Origin: Sulfurimonas sp. RIFCSPLOWO2_12_36_12
GTDB lineage: Bacteria; Campylobacterota; Campylobacteria; Campylobacterales; Sulfurimonadaceae
Direction: 5' to 3'
Assembly: GCA_001829675.1 (NCBI GenBank)
Contig: MIBZ01000045.1
Location: 1 to 45,834, forward strand
DNA length: 45,834 nucleotides
The notes under the pieces were generated by a model. The model had not been told where the DNA came from and did not search any database. It saw only the letters and a list, made by a program, of their open reading frames with translations. A program made the translations under genes and the position numbers. This document shows, in pieces, positions 35,528 to 43,971 of this stretch. The first letter of the stretch is position 1, and each line of letters starts with the position of its first letter.

Positions 35528-35638
35528 TTTTACTACTCTGTTACTAACTATTTTTAAAAAAATGCCGAAAAAACATTTTTTCACTCTCTTTCTACATTAA
35601 ATATTTTATCTCTAATTGCATATCTGGCATAAACTTCC

Positions 35639-35665
35639 TTGACAATCTGATAAAAAAGTTATAAT
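35639..35665 (+). promoter_or_regulatory. Candidate upstream promoter of the sqr-like gene
   Basis: TTGACA (35639-35644) and TATAAT (35660-35665) are both perfect consensus but only 15 bases apart, shorter than the optimal 17. Such spacing lowers basal strength and is often seen at activated promoters. The start would be near 35672, with a leader of about 120 bases. The rest of the 268-base queA-sqr gap holds no ORF. Confidence 0.45.
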
Positions 35666-35711
35666 ATTCACTTAAGTAGTTTCCAAATTAGCTAAATAGG
35701 AAAGTACTAAA

Positions 35712-35741
35712 TTGGGTTTTAAATCAAGCTTGTCGTATAAT
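35712..35741 (+). promoter_or_regulatory. Candidate downstream promoter of the sqr-like gene
   Basis: TTGGGT (35712-35717), 18-base spacer, TATAAT (35736-35741). The start would lie near 35748, about 48 bases before the ATG. Two promoters may serve basal and sulfide-induced expression; inference only. Confidence 0.4.
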
Positions 35742-35795
35742 TATGACCTTGCCGTAATACTCAATTTTAACTTTTCAAACAGCAAAGGATTTATT

Positions 35796-37256
35796 ATGGC
35801 GCGACTTGTAGTTTTGGGCGGCGGTGTTTCTGGACATACGGCTGCAACATTTGCCAGAGAGTGGCTAGGCAAAGAGCATGATGTGATTGTCATTACACCA
35901 AACAGTCAATGGAACTGGATACCGTCCAATATTTGGGTGGGCGTTGGTGATATGCGCAAGGAAGATGTTGTATTTGATTTAGCCCCGGTCTACTCAAAAG
36001 CAGAAATTGTTTATGAGCAAGCAAGAGCCCTCTCTATTCATCCGGACGGAGATGAAAACAATCCAAATCCATTTGTAACGGTAGAGTACACAAACGAAGA
36101 GAGAAATGGAGAAAAAGCTGAGATAGAGTATGACTATCTTATCAACGCCACGGGACCAAAACTCAACTTTAACGCCACAGAAGGATTAGGACCGGATGAA
36201 GGATATACCGTTTCTGTCTGCACGGAAGATCATGCAGTGCACGCTAGCAAAGAGCTTGAAAAAATCATCAAAAAGCTAAAAAACGGCGAAAAGCAGAAGA
36301 TTCTTGTCGGCACCGGACACGGCACATGCACTTGTCAAGGGGCGGCGTTTGAGTATATTTTAAACATAGAGAGCGTTTTAAGAAGACGAGGCGTTAGAGA
36401 AAATGCTCAAATAAAGTGGATATCCAATGAAAGATTTTTGGGAGATTTCGGCGTAGCCGGTGCACATATCAAAAGCAGAGGATATATAATTCCAAGCAAA
36501 ATCATGACAGAATCTCTCTTTGTAGAAAGAGGCGTGGACTGGATAGTTGGCGCCCATGTAAATAAAATCGAAGCGGGCAGTGTTCACTATGAGCTTCTTG
36601 ACGGGACAACGGGAGAAGAGGAGTTTGACTTCTCTATGCTTCTTCCTCCGTTTTGCGGTGTCGGGTTAAAAGCATATAGCAGAACAGGAGAGGATATAAC
36701 CTCAAGGCTTTTTGCTCCAAACGGCTTTTTAAAAGTAGATGCAAATTATACGCAAAAGCCTTTTGAGGAGTGGGATGCAGATGATTGGCCAAAAACCTAC
36801 CAATCTCCAGAATATGGTAATATTTTTGCAGTTGGAATCGCATTTGCTCCGCCTCATGCAATATCAAAACCGGCACTATCACCCAGCAAAACACCCATCT
36901 CACCTGCACCGCCAAGAACGGGTATGCCAAGCGGTATCATAGGAAAAGCCGTCGCCCACTCCATATGCGACATGATAAATGGCAAATCTGACAAACCGAC
37001 ACATGAAGCATCAATGGCGCATATGGGTTCAGCCTGCATAGCAAGCACGGGAAGTGGCTTTTTTTCAGGTACGGCGATGGCGCTTACTGTCTACCCCATT
37101 GTTCCCGACTACAAGAGATACCCTGGAACAGGGCGCGACCTTGAGTACTCTTTCGGAGAGATTGGACTTGCGGCACACTGGGTAAAACATATTTTACACC
37201 ATCTATTTTTGTATAAAGCAAAACTAAAATTCGGCTGGACAAAAATTCCGGAATAA
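35796..37256 (+). CDS. Sulfide:quinone oxidoreductase-like flavoprotein
   Basis: Likely oxidises sulfide and passes electrons to the quinone pool at the membrane. The 486-residue protein has the FAD-binding start RLVVLGGGVSGHTAATFA, the second dinucleotide-related ATG motif YLINATGPKLNFN, and the SQR-type IFAVGIAFAPPHA. Several cysteines could form the redox site: C142, C178 and C180 (GHGTCTC), C287 (PPFCGVG) and C414 (GSACIAS). At 486 residues it is longer than classic SQR (about 400-430) and belongs to one of the longer types; I cannot set the type with certainty. I start at ATG 35796, six bases after AAGGA. A 54-residue ORF follows 12 bases downstream. Confidence 0.82.
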   Translation: MARLVVLGGGVSGHTAATFAREWLGKEHDVIVITPNSQWNWIPSNIWVGVGDMRKEDVVFDLAPVYSKAEIVYEQARALSIHPDGDENNPNPFVTVEYTNEERNGEKAEIEYDYLINATGPKLNFNATEGLGPDEGYTVSVCTEDHAVHASKELEKIIKKLKNGEKQKILVGTGHGTCTCQGAAFEYILNIESVLRRRGVRENAQIKWISNERFLGDFGVAGAHIKSRGYIIPSKIMTESLFVERGVDWIVGAHVNKIEAGSVHYELLDGTTGEEEFDFSMLLPPFCGVGLKAYSRTGEDITSRLFAPNGFLKVDANYTQKPFEEWDADDWPKTYQSPEYGNIFAVGIAFAPPHAISKPALSPSKTPISPAPPRTGMPSGIIGKAVAHSICDMINGKSDKPTHEASMAHMGSACIASTGSGFFSGTAMALTVYPIVPDYKRYPGTGRDLEYSFGEIGLAAHWVKHILHHLFLYKAKLKFGWTKIPE

Positions 37257-37268
37257 AAAGGATAAGAA

Positions 37269-37433
37269 ATGAAGAAAATAGAACAAACAATCAAACCGTA
37301 TGACGACAAAACTTTTAACACGATGTTAGCAGGGTCCTATGTGCAATACATGAGAAGTTGCCTAATCTGGCAGTTTGTAAGACTTATAGTTATCAACATA
37401 AAAATGTTAAAAGTTGTTGTAAAAAGTCATTAG
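37269..37433 (+). CDS. Small hydrophobic protein coupled to the sqr-like gene
   Basis: ORF of 54 residues beginning MKKIEQTIKPYDDKTFNTML and ending at TAG 37431-37433. A good Shine-Dalgarno, AAGGA at 37258-37262, lies six bases before the ATG, and the start is 12 bases after the sqr stop. The second half (SCLIWQFVRLIVINIKMLKVVVK) is a hydrophobic and basic helix that could lie on or cross the membrane. I recognise no family. It may help anchor or assemble the SQR-like protein. Its last four bases overlap the end of the convergent desulfurase gene. Confidence 0.65.
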   Translation: MKKIEQTIKPYDDKTFNTMLAGSYVQYMRSCLIWQFVRLIVINIKMLKVVVKSH

Positions 37434-38605
37434 CACAATATTTGAGTCTTGGATAGTTCCCGCCAAGCAGCTATAATCGCTTCAGCGGCATGAGCAATTT
37501 CCTCTTTTGTTGTAAATCTGCCGATAGAGAGGCGCACCGTTCCCAATGCCTCTTTTTTTGAAAGCCCCATTGCTCCTAGTACGCCGCTTATCGCGCCATC
37601 CTCTTCATGGCAGGCAGAGCCGACTGAAGCAGCTATGCTCTCTTTTGTGTAGTCGAGCAGCTCCTTGCCTTTTATTTGTGGAAAAGAGAGGCTTAATGTG
37701 TTTGGAAGTCTGTATTTAGGATGACCGTTCAAAGCAAGCCCTGGGATAGCTTCTAGAAGTTTTGAGTACAACTCATCACGCAGTTGCCGCAACTGCAAAG
37801 ACTCTTTTTTTACTAGTTTCGATGCAATACGCGCCGCCTCGCCAATACCTGCAATACCTGGCACATTTTCCGTTCCCGGGCGTATTCCGTTCTCATGACC
37901 TGCACCAACTAAAACGGGTTCCATTAAAACACCTCTGCGTACATAAAGAGCTCCGACTCCTTTGCTTGCATAAAATTTGTGCCCCGCTATAGTAAGCAGA
38001 TCTACACCAAGCGACTCAACCGATACCTCTACTTTACCTATGGATTGGGACGCATCCGTATGAAGCAAAATTCCATGCCGTCTGGTTATCTCTGAAATCT
38101 CTTCTATGGGCTGGATTGTCCCTACCTCATTATTTGAATGCATAATGGATACCAAAACCGTATCGTCTCTTATGGCGCTGGAAAGTTCAGCGCTATCTAT
38201 CCTTCCAAACTTGTCTACAGGCAGAATAGTCACATCCCACCCCTCATCTCTTAGACGCAAAAAAGGCTGGACAACGGATGGATGCTCCACGGCACTTGTA
38301 ATAATATGCCTGCCGATATGCCGCATAGTGCGAGCACTGCCGCATATTGCAAGATTGTTTGCCTCAGTAGCGCAACTCGTAAATATAATCTCATCCGACT
38401 GCGCACAAATCAAGGAGGCCAGATTGCTGCGGGCAAGCTCTACTGCCTCATGCGCGTGAACACCGTAGATATGACCGGAGGAAGGATTGCCAAAATATCT
38501 GCGCAAATACAGCTCCATAATATCTGCCACTTTTGGGTCAACTGGAGTGGTGGCGTTATAATCAAGATAAATCGGCATATCCACTTTTTTAGTATCGTTT
38601 GTCAT
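37430..38605 (-). CDS. Cysteine desulfurase (NifS/IscS family), GC-rich
   Basis: PLP enzyme that takes sulfur from cysteine as an enzyme-bound persulfide. The 391-residue protein has YLDYNATTPVDP, SAVEHPSV, HTDASQSIGK, the PLP lysine K210 in IAGHKFYASKGVGALY, RPGTENVPGIAG and the active cysteine C332 in VGSACHEED. AAGGGA precedes the ATG. Four 60-base lines counted inside the gene gave 28, 29, 32 and 35 G+C (52%), against 19 and 27 in two lines of neighbouring dprA, so the gene probably arrived by transfer. There is no scaffold gene (nifU/iscU) beside it. It may be a second desulfurase for a special sulfur acceptor; its partner is unknown. Confidence 0.9.
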   Translation of the reverse strand: MTNDTKKVDMPIYLDYNATTPVDPKVADIMELYLRRYFGNPSSGHIYGVHAHEAVELARSNLASLICAQSDEIIFTSCATEANNLAICGSARTMRHIGRHIITSAVEHPSVVQPFLRLRDEGWDVTILPVDKFGRIDSAELSSAIRDDTVLVSIMHSNNEVGTIQPIEEISEITRRHGILLHTDASQSIGKVEVSVESLGVDLLTIAGHKFYASKGVGALYVRRGVLMEPVLVGAGHENGIRPGTENVPGIAGIGEAARIASKLVKKESLQLRQLRDELYSKLLEAIPGLALNGHPKYRLPNTLSLSFPQIKGKELLDYTKESIAASVGSACHEEDGAISGVLGAMGLSKKEALGTVRLSIGRFTTKEEIAHAAEAIIAAWRELSKTQILC

Positions 38606-38654
38606 GATTTTCCCTTTGATACTCTAATAAAAAATAATATCATAACTATTATTC

Positions 38655-39428
38655 CTATAAAAATATTTTTCCTTTCTCTATTATTATTTTCCCGCTTAAC
38701 TCATATTCAAAAACCTTAGCGCCAAATTTAGCCAAAGCCTCATCGTAAGTCGGATTTGCACTGCAAAACTCTATAAAATCGTCCTTTTTTAACGGTTGAA
38801 TATTTTGACATTTAGAAAATTTTGCGACAAACTCATCTATGTCATAAATAACTTTTGCTTTATGCTCTTTAGCCAGCTGATTTGTAGCGTTACTTTCGCC
38901 TAAGCGCTGCGGAAGTACAAAAATCTCTTTACCCATCTTTAGGGCAAACTCAACGCTTCTCATAGTTCCGCTGTTTATATCTGCCTCGCCAACTACTAAA
39001 ACTTCTCCAAGAGCAACTACAAGCTCATTTCTTACAACAAAGCTCCACGGTGTTGCACTATATCCACTCTCGAACTGACTAAGCAATAACCCGCTCTTTT
39101 GTATATCATTTAACAAATTTTTATTTACCAAGGGATAGCGCAAATCTATACCGCATGGCAAAACCGCAATTGTTTCTGAAGCTCCTGCTCCTGTATGTGC
39201 CGTTGCATCTATGCCCATTGCCCCGCCGCTTACGACACAAATTCCGTTTTTTGAGAGTGATGATGAGAGCTTTTGAATCTGTTCTCGAGAATACTTTGTC
39301 GGTTTTCTGCTTCCTACAATTGAAATCTTCACTCTATTTAACAAATCTAATTTTCCATCGTAAAAGAGCTGCTTAGGGTAGCTTTTCATAGAGAGCAGTT
39401 CAGGTATTTCGCACTGAACTAAATTCAT
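38655..39428 (-). CDS. dprA: DNA processing protein DprA
   Basis: Loads RecA on incoming single-stranded DNA during natural transformation. The 257-residue protein has the Rossmann-type core: SIVGSRKPT, VVSGGAMGIDATAHTGA, AVLPCGIDLRYP, RNELVVALGEVLVVGEA, SGTMRSVEFAL and FVLPQRLGESNATNQL. It lacks an N-terminal SAM domain. The short C-terminal part (FIEFCSANPTYDEALAKFGAKVFEYELSGKI) resembles the DprA winged helix. The size suits the shorter Campylobacterota form. It follows the deacetylase gene after four bases and is probably cotranscribed with it. With the ComF-like gene it suggests competence. Confidence 0.93.
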   Translation of the reverse strand: MNLVQCEIPELLSMKSYPKQLFYDGKLDLLNRVKISIVGSRKPTKYSREQIQKLSSSLSKNGICVVSGGAMGIDATAHTGAGASETIAVLPCGIDLRYPLVNKNLLNDIQKSGLLLSQFESGYSATPWSFVVRNELVVALGEVLVVGEADINSGTMRSVEFALKMGKEIFVLPQRLGESNATNQLAKEHKAKVIYDIDEFVAKFSKCQNIQPLKKDDFIEFCSANPTYDEALAKFGAKVFEYELSGKIIIEKGKIFL

Positions 39429-39432
39429 TTTA

Positions 39433-40563
39433 CTATAGCCTGTCTATTAAAACTAATTCAACATCACAAAAAAGTCTCTTTGACTCACTTATTGCCGCGA
39501 TTGTGTTTGCGTGCGGGTGTCCTATGGCTATTGCGCTTCCATGCAATTTAGCCACTTCAATCGCTTTTTTTATTTGTGTTATTATGTAAGATTTATCCAT
39601 ATGATGGTCTAAAAACACATCTCTGCCAATATAATTTACACCATATTTCTTGGCCATCTTCGGTGCTTGCGAATTAGCCGTAGTTCTGCTATCTACAAAA
39701 GTTATATTTTGGCTCTTAAGCGTGGATATTAGCTTATTCATAGCAGATTCATTCGCTGTAAATTTACTTCCTGTATGATTGTTTATGTAATCTACTCGCG
39801 GAAATAATTTTTTCAGCTCAACAATTCTTTGCGATATTGTTTTCTCTGAATCATCTGTTTTTAGTGTAAAGGGTTCTTCTCTTGTAAAATTCATAGCTTC
39901 CATAGGCAAGTGAACCATATAAAAACTCTCTTTAGCCGCCAAATTATGAGAATTCGGTCTTATTTTGCTAGGTGGCAGAAAAGACATTGTAATAGGAAGG
40001 TTAAGCCCCTTTATTGCACTGACATGCGATTGAACACTTACATCATCAATGATAATGGCTAATTTTGGCTTAGTGGAAGTTTTTACAATTTCTCGTTTTG
40101 GCGGTTTTGGCAATACGGCGTCTTCAACCTCATGCGAAGCATCCTCATACTCAGCTATTGCTTCTTTGGTCTCTTCAACAGCTTTGGCTTTTTCTACAAC
40201 CTTTGGTTTTTCAGTGACTTTGGGTTTTTCGGTAATTTTAGCCTTTTCAACCGGCTTTATCTCTTCGATTTCCTTCTTTTCTTGAGCAGGCATACTCTCT
40301 TTTTTTAGTACCTCTTTGAGTCTATCGCTTACATTTAATTCATCTTTTTTTACAGTTGCTTCTTCAAGCTTTTTAGTAACCAAGACTTTTTTTTGCTCTT
40401 TTGCTTGCTCTTTTTTAACTAAATCTTTTTTTGCAGCATCATATCCTATATAGTATCCAACAGCGATTGAACCCATAACAAGCACAATACTAGCCAAACC
40501 CCAAGCTATATAAGTTAAAATGTTTGAGTGGTTTTTAGGAGTGGCTTTTCTTCTTTTTGACAT
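39433..40563 (-). CDS. Divergent polysaccharide deacetylase family protein
   Basis: Member of the YibQ-type (DUF610) group, distantly related to NodB polysaccharide deacetylases. The 376-residue protein has an N-terminal cytoplasmic tail and one membrane helix (about 14-36). A Lys/Glu/Pro-rich linker follows (about 50-145) with near-repeats of KPKVTEKPKVVEKAK. The periplasmic domain has KLAIIIDDVSVQ, MSFLPP, YMVHLPMEAM, DYINNHTGSKFT, FVDSRTT and AIAIGHPHANT. The paired aspartates and histidines fit a metal site. The substrate is unknown; the linker length suggests reach through the periplasm toward peptidoglycan. Confidence 0.83.
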   Translation of the reverse strand: MSKRRKATPKNHSNILTYIAWGLASIVLVMGSIAVGYYIGYDAAKKDLVKKEQAKEQKKVLVTKKLEEATVKKDELNVSDRLKEVLKKESMPAQEKKEIEEIKPVEKAKITEKPKVTEKPKVVEKAKAVEETKEAIAEYEDASHEVEDAVLPKPPKREIVKTSTKPKLAIIIDDVSVQSHVSAIKGLNLPITMSFLPPSKIRPNSHNLAAKESFYMVHLPMEAMNFTREEPFTLKTDDSEKTISQRIVELKKLFPRVDYINNHTGSKFTANESAMNKLISTLKSQNITFVDSRTTANSQAPKMAKKYGVNYIGRDVFLDHHMDKSYIITQIKKAIEVAKLHGSAIAIGHPHANTIAAISESKRLFCDVELVLIDRL

Positions 40564-40712
40564 TTATTATCCATTAATTATTGATAAAACTATATCCTAA
40601 AAAAAATAAAATAAGTAATATATATTGCATATAGTCATATTATCCACTAAAAGCTTTGACTCTTGCCAATATTTATTATTAGTGCTTAAGCATAGATTAG
40701 ATACAATCCCGC

Positions 40713-40767
40713 GTTCCTTTCTCTTTGTATCGAATTTTTTCGATATATATACATCCGAAAGGGAAAC
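40713..40767 (+). promoter_or_regulatory. S6:S18-like autoregulatory leader of rpsF
   Basis: In the 259-base gap before rpsF, hairpin TATCGAA-TTTT-TTCGATA (40728-40745) is followed by an exposed CCG (40755-40757). A lower stem formed imperfectly by GTTCCTTTC (40713-40721) and GAAAGGGAAAC (40757-40767) encloses them. The published S6:S18 leader motif is a stem, a hairpin and a conserved CCG bulge that mimics the 16S rRNA site, and both proteins (rpsF, rpsR) are encoded downstream. A possible -10 is TACAAT at 40702-40707. The rest of the gap shows nothing I recognise. Confidence 0.5.
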
Positions 40768-40822
40768 AAAAGCCTTACATCATTTGGTTGATGGGCAAAA
40801 TACCAAAGGGAGATTATACTCT

Positions 40823-41245
40823 ATGAGAAATTACGAAAACCTAGTAATCGTAAAACCAACATTAACGGCAGAAGAGATTCAAGCTAGCATTACTGCTATC
40901 GAAGAAGTTATCACTTCTAACGGTGGCGAAATAGCTGCTAGAGACACTATGGGTATGAGAAAATTAGCATACCCAATCAACAAAAATGAGCGTGGTTATT
41001 TCTATGTAATCTACTACTCAATTGCTCCTTCAGCAATTAGTGAGATTGAAAGACGCTTCCGTATCAATGAAAACCTTCTTCGTTTTGTAACAATCAAATA
41101 TGATACAAATCGTGAAGTAGCAGCTTGGAAACAGTTAGTGTTAAAAGCTAATAAAAAAGCTTCATCACCTGCTGAAGAGACTAAAACTAGAGAGATTGAA
41201 ATAGCTCCAGAAGTTGAAGAAGTAGCTGAGGAAACAGCAGAGTAA
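40823..41245 (+). CDS. rpsF: Small ribosomal subunit protein S6
   Basis: Ribosomal protein that pairs with S18 on the 30S platform. The 140-residue protein begins MRNYENLVIVKPTLTAEEIQ and contains DTMGMRKLAYPINKNERGYFYVIYY and INENLLRFVTIKYD, all strong S6 blocks. An acidic C-terminal tail (AEETKTREIEIAPEVEEVAEETAE) follows. I start at ATG 40823; an upstream in-frame start at 40625 would add 66 residues with no family match. AAGGGAG lies about ten bases before the ATG. It is first in rpsF-ssb-rpsR. Confidence 0.97.
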   Translation: MRNYENLVIVKPTLTAEEIQASITAIEEVITSNGGEIAARDTMGMRKLAYPINKNERGYFYVIYYSIAPSAISEIERRFRINENLLRFVTIKYDTNREVAAWKQLVLKANKKASSPAEETKTREIEIAPEVEEVAEETAE

Positions 41246-41277
41246 TTGGCTAAAGCCTAAACAAATAAGGAAAATTC

Positions 41278-41784
41278 ATGTATAACAAAGTTATTTTGGT
41301 TGGAAACTTAACTAGAGATATTGAACTTAAATACTCACAAGGCGGAATGGGCATAGCAACTAGTTCTATTGCTACAAGCCGCAAATTTACCAGCAATGGT
41401 GAAAAAAAAGAGGAAGTTTGCTTTATAGATATTACATTCTTTGCAAGAAGTGCGGAGATTGCCAACCAATACCTTAGAAAAGGGAGTAAAATCCTAGTAG
41501 AAGGTAGACTTAACTTTGATCAATGGGTAGATCAAAACGGACAGAAACGCTCTAAGCACTCTGTTGTTGTTGAAACTATGCAGATGTTAGATTCAAAGGG
41601 TGGTAACCAAGGCGGAGCGGATGAATATCCGGCTCAACAAGGTCAACCTGCTCAACAAGATTATCAGCAGCCTAGCTATCAACCGCAGAAACCGCAAAGC
41701 TATCAAAAGCCAAGCGGACAGCAGATGCCTAACAGCAGCTCTATTCCGGTAATCGACATTGATGAAGATGAAATTCCATTTTAG
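41278..41784 (+). CDS. ssb: Single-stranded DNA-binding protein
   Basis: Binds and protects single-stranded DNA in replication and repair as a tetramer. The 168-residue protein has an N-terminal OB fold (MYNKVILVGNLTRDIELKYSQGG, then VCFIDITFFARSAEIANQYLRKGSKILVEGRLNFDQW). A glutamine- and proline-rich linker (about 110-150) follows, and the acidic tip DIDEDEIPF recruits partner proteins. It lies between rpsF and rpsR, the usual bacterial arrangement. Confidence 0.97.
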   Translation: MYNKVILVGNLTRDIELKYSQGGMGIATSSIATSRKFTSNGEKKEEVCFIDITFFARSAEIANQYLRKGSKILVEGRLNFDQWVDQNGQKRSKHSVVVETMQMLDSKGGNQGGADEYPAQQGQPAQQDYQQPSYQPQKPQSYQKPSGQQMPNSSSIPVIDIDEDEIPF

Positions 41785-41809
41785 ATATTAGATAAAAAAA
41801 GGAAACAAC

Positions 41810-42073
41810 ATGGCAGAAAGAAGAAAGTACAAAAAAAGATTTTGTAAATATTGTGAAGCAAAAGTAGATTTCATGGACTATAAAGATGTAGGAGCTCTTC
41901 GCTTCTCTCTTTCAGAAAGATACAAAATTATGCCTCGCCGTTTAACTGGTAACTGCAAGCGTCACCAAGACATGATTGCAACAGTTATCAAAAGAGCTCG
42001 TGCTGCGGCATTAGTTCCATACACAGTAACTAGAAAAACAGTTGTAACTGCTCCATTTGAAAATTTAAGATAA
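41810..42073 (+). CDS. rpsR: Small ribosomal subunit protein S18
   Basis: Partner of S6 on the 30S platform. The 87-residue protein has [46 protein letters not shown] and ends in [15 protein letters not shown]. The cysteines C12 and C15 with a later Cys and His could bind zinc, as in the C+ form of S18. AAGGAAA precedes the ATG. A terminator follows at 42107-42125. Confidence 0.97.
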   Translation: MAERRKYKKRFCKYCEAKVDFMDYKDVGALRFSLSERYKIMPRRLTGNCKRHQDMIATVIKRARAAALVPYTVTRKTVVTAPFENLR

Positions 42074-42106
42074 CTTTCATTAAATGCCCATAAGCGGGTG
42101 TTTAAT

Positions 42107-42139
42107 AACCTATCTTAGGTTTTTTGGTGCTTTTGCACC
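42107..42139 (+). terminator. Terminator after rpsF-ssb-rpsR
   Basis: AACCTA-TCT-TAGGTT (42107-42121) followed by TTTT. A second hairpin, GGTGC-TTTT-GCACC (42126-42139), follows directly. Together they separate the ribosomal unit from the next gene. Confidence 0.65.
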
Positions 42140-42215
42140 GCCCAACTCACCTCATATTTTTTTCATATAAATTTAGGAATATTTTTTGCTACATCTATAG
42201 TAAAAAAGTAGCAAT

Positions 42216-43961
42216 ATGCATTATCTCTTAACAATTATCTTACTAACGCTTTGCCTTCATGCAAAAACAACCGATTTCTCGATTGTCATAGATGAGCCGT
42301 TCAACAATGCGCTTCTTGGCGTAACAGAGGATTATGACCGTTCTATTAGTGCTGTCGGTTTTATTAAAACATATAAAAATAACTCATCAAAATCAGATGC
42401 AACATATACAAATGCGTTTGATTATCTCTCATCTCTCTCAAGCGCTCACGGCTCTTTGATTCACTTAGTTAAAGTAGACAATCAAGCAGACATAACTCTT
42501 AGAAAATCAATAAATTTACCAAATTTCAGTGAAGCGGTGGGAGTGGCAAAAACTCCGGAAAACGGCTATTTTGTGGGCGGATATACGCTTGATGGTTCAC
42601 TTGTAGTTTTAAAACTAGACTCAAATGCAAATATAATTTCTAAAGATATATTTGGAACCCAAAACCAAGATAAAATGAACAAAATAGTTCCGCTTCGTGA
42701 TGGCGGGATTTTAACGGTAGGTTCATCTGTCACATCAAAACCCTATAGCGATAATATTTTTAACGGCGGACTTGGTTTGAATGATGTCTATTTAACAAGA
42801 CACTCAAGCGATGGAACTAGACTATGGAGTAAAAAATACGGCACAAGCTACGATGATATAGGAGTTGATGCAGCGGAAGCAGACGATGGCTCAATTATGG
42901 TGCTAAGTCAGACAAACAGTGAAAAATCAAAAAACATATCCATTATGCGAATTACTCAAAATGGGGATAAAACATGGGTCAAAGAGTTTAAAAATGGCAA
43001 AAATATAACTCCGTATAAAATTATTAAACTAAGAGATAACAGTTTTGTATTATCACTCACTCAAGAAGATGACAGAAATAAAGAGCAGATAAAATTACTC
43101 AAGATAGATTTGCAAAAAAATATTTTACTTGAAAAAGTAATTTCTACGACCTATGCGAGCGTTCTAAAAGATATAAAAGAGTTTAACGACGGCAAAATTG
43201 TCGGTGTCGGGTATGTTCAAGACAGCTATAACACGGACGGACTTGCAATGTTGCTTGACAGTAAATTTTCTATGCTTACCCAAGAGCATTACGGGTCTCA
43301 AGAGTATGACTCATTTAACGCTCTTAGCGTGCTTCATAACTCGCAGATAGGGGTTGTTGGAGTTTACACAAACAAAAATTCCCAAGAAACAAATATGTGG
43401 ATTGTTAAGCTAAATAGAAATTTGTCTATGGCACAAACATCAAAGACCGAAGCGCCAAAGAGTAAAACATCAAATAAATCAACAAATTTTTATAATGAGC
43501 TGTTAAATATATTTAAAGATGAGATAGCGGCAAATAAAATCACTATAAAAGAAGATTTGTCTATAAATTTAATAGATAAAAATTTATATTTTAATGTTGC
43601 AGAGTACGAGCTTACAAACAAACAAAAAGAGTTTTTACAAAAGTTTGCTGCTAAGCTTTTGCCATTTTTACATAAAAACAGAGTGAGCATAGGTACGCTT
43701 GAAGTTAGCGGCCACACATCAAGCGAATGGGGAACAACTGATTTTTCACAAAGATATATAAACAACGAAGAACTCTCAATGAAACGCTCATTTTCAACAC
43801 TCAGCTATATATTTAACAACCAAAACAGAGAGAGCCAAAAATTACTCAGCGAGATGATAAAGGGAAGCGGATTAAGCTTTGCTAAAAAAGTAGTGGTTGA
43901 TAAAAACGAAGATAAAGAAAAATCAAGAAGGGTCTCCTTCAAGATTATCTTGTCTAATTAA
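42216..43961 (+). CDS. Exported protein with propeller-like repeats and OmpA-like C terminus
   Basis: The 581-residue protein has a signal peptide (HYLLTIILLTLCLHA). About 400 residues of repeated segments follow, of the form TPENGYFVGGYTLDGSLVVLKLDSNANI and DGGILTVGSSV...DVYLTRHSSDGTRLWSKKYGTSYDD, typical of beta-propeller blades in surface proteins. A low-complexity joint (about 405-425, TSKTEAPKSKTSNKST) leads to a C-terminal OmpA-like domain with LEVSGHTSSEWGTTDFSQRYINNEELSMKRSFSTLSYIFN and KSRRVSFKIIL. That domain would bind peptidoglycan. It stands alone after the rpsR terminator; the function is unknown, probably an envelope-anchored binding protein. Confidence 0.75.
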   Translation: MHYLLTIILLTLCLHAKTTDFSIVIDEPFNNALLGVTEDYDRSISAVGFIKTYKNNSSKSDATYTNAFDYLSSLSSAHGSLIHLVKVDNQADITLRKSINLPNFSEAVGVAKTPENGYFVGGYTLDGSLVVLKLDSNANIISKDIFGTQNQDKMNKIVPLRDGGILTVGSSVTSKPYSDNIFNGGLGLNDVYLTRHSSDGTRLWSKKYGTSYDDIGVDAAEADDGSIMVLSQTNSEKSKNISIMRITQNGDKTWVKEFKNGKNITPYKIIKLRDNSFVLSLTQEDDRNKEQIKLLKIDLQKNILLEKVISTTYASVLKDIKEFNDGKIVGVGYVQDSYNTDGLAMLLDSKFSMLTQEHYGSQEYDSFNALSVLHNSQIGVVGVYTNKNSQETNMWIVKLNRNLSMAQTSKTEAPKSKTSNKSTNFYNELLNIFKDEIAANKITIKEDLSINLIDKNLYFNVAEYELTNKQKEFLQKFAAKLLPFLHKNRVSIGTLEVSGHTSSEWGTTDFSQRYINNEELSMKRSFSTLSYIFNNQNRESQKLLSEMIKGSGLSFAKKVVVDKNEDKEKSRRVSFKIILSN

Positions 43962-43971
43962 CTATTTATAT

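Noticed and set aside
35712..35795. Upstream start for the sqr-like gene
   Set aside because: The FAD motif RLVVLGGGVSG should lie at the extreme N terminus, and AAGGA is correctly placed for ATG 35796; the extra stretch contains a promoter candidate.
40120..40300. Short DNA repeats in the deacetylase gene as a CRISPR-like or variable array
   Set aside because: They encode a Lys/Pro/Glu linker with KPKVTEKPK-type repeats; there are no unique spacers or palindromic repeat units.
40625..40822. N-terminal extension of rpsF by 66 residues
   Set aside because: The extension has no S6 similarity, lacks a binding site at its start and covers the structured leader; ATG 40823 begins the conserved S6 sequence.
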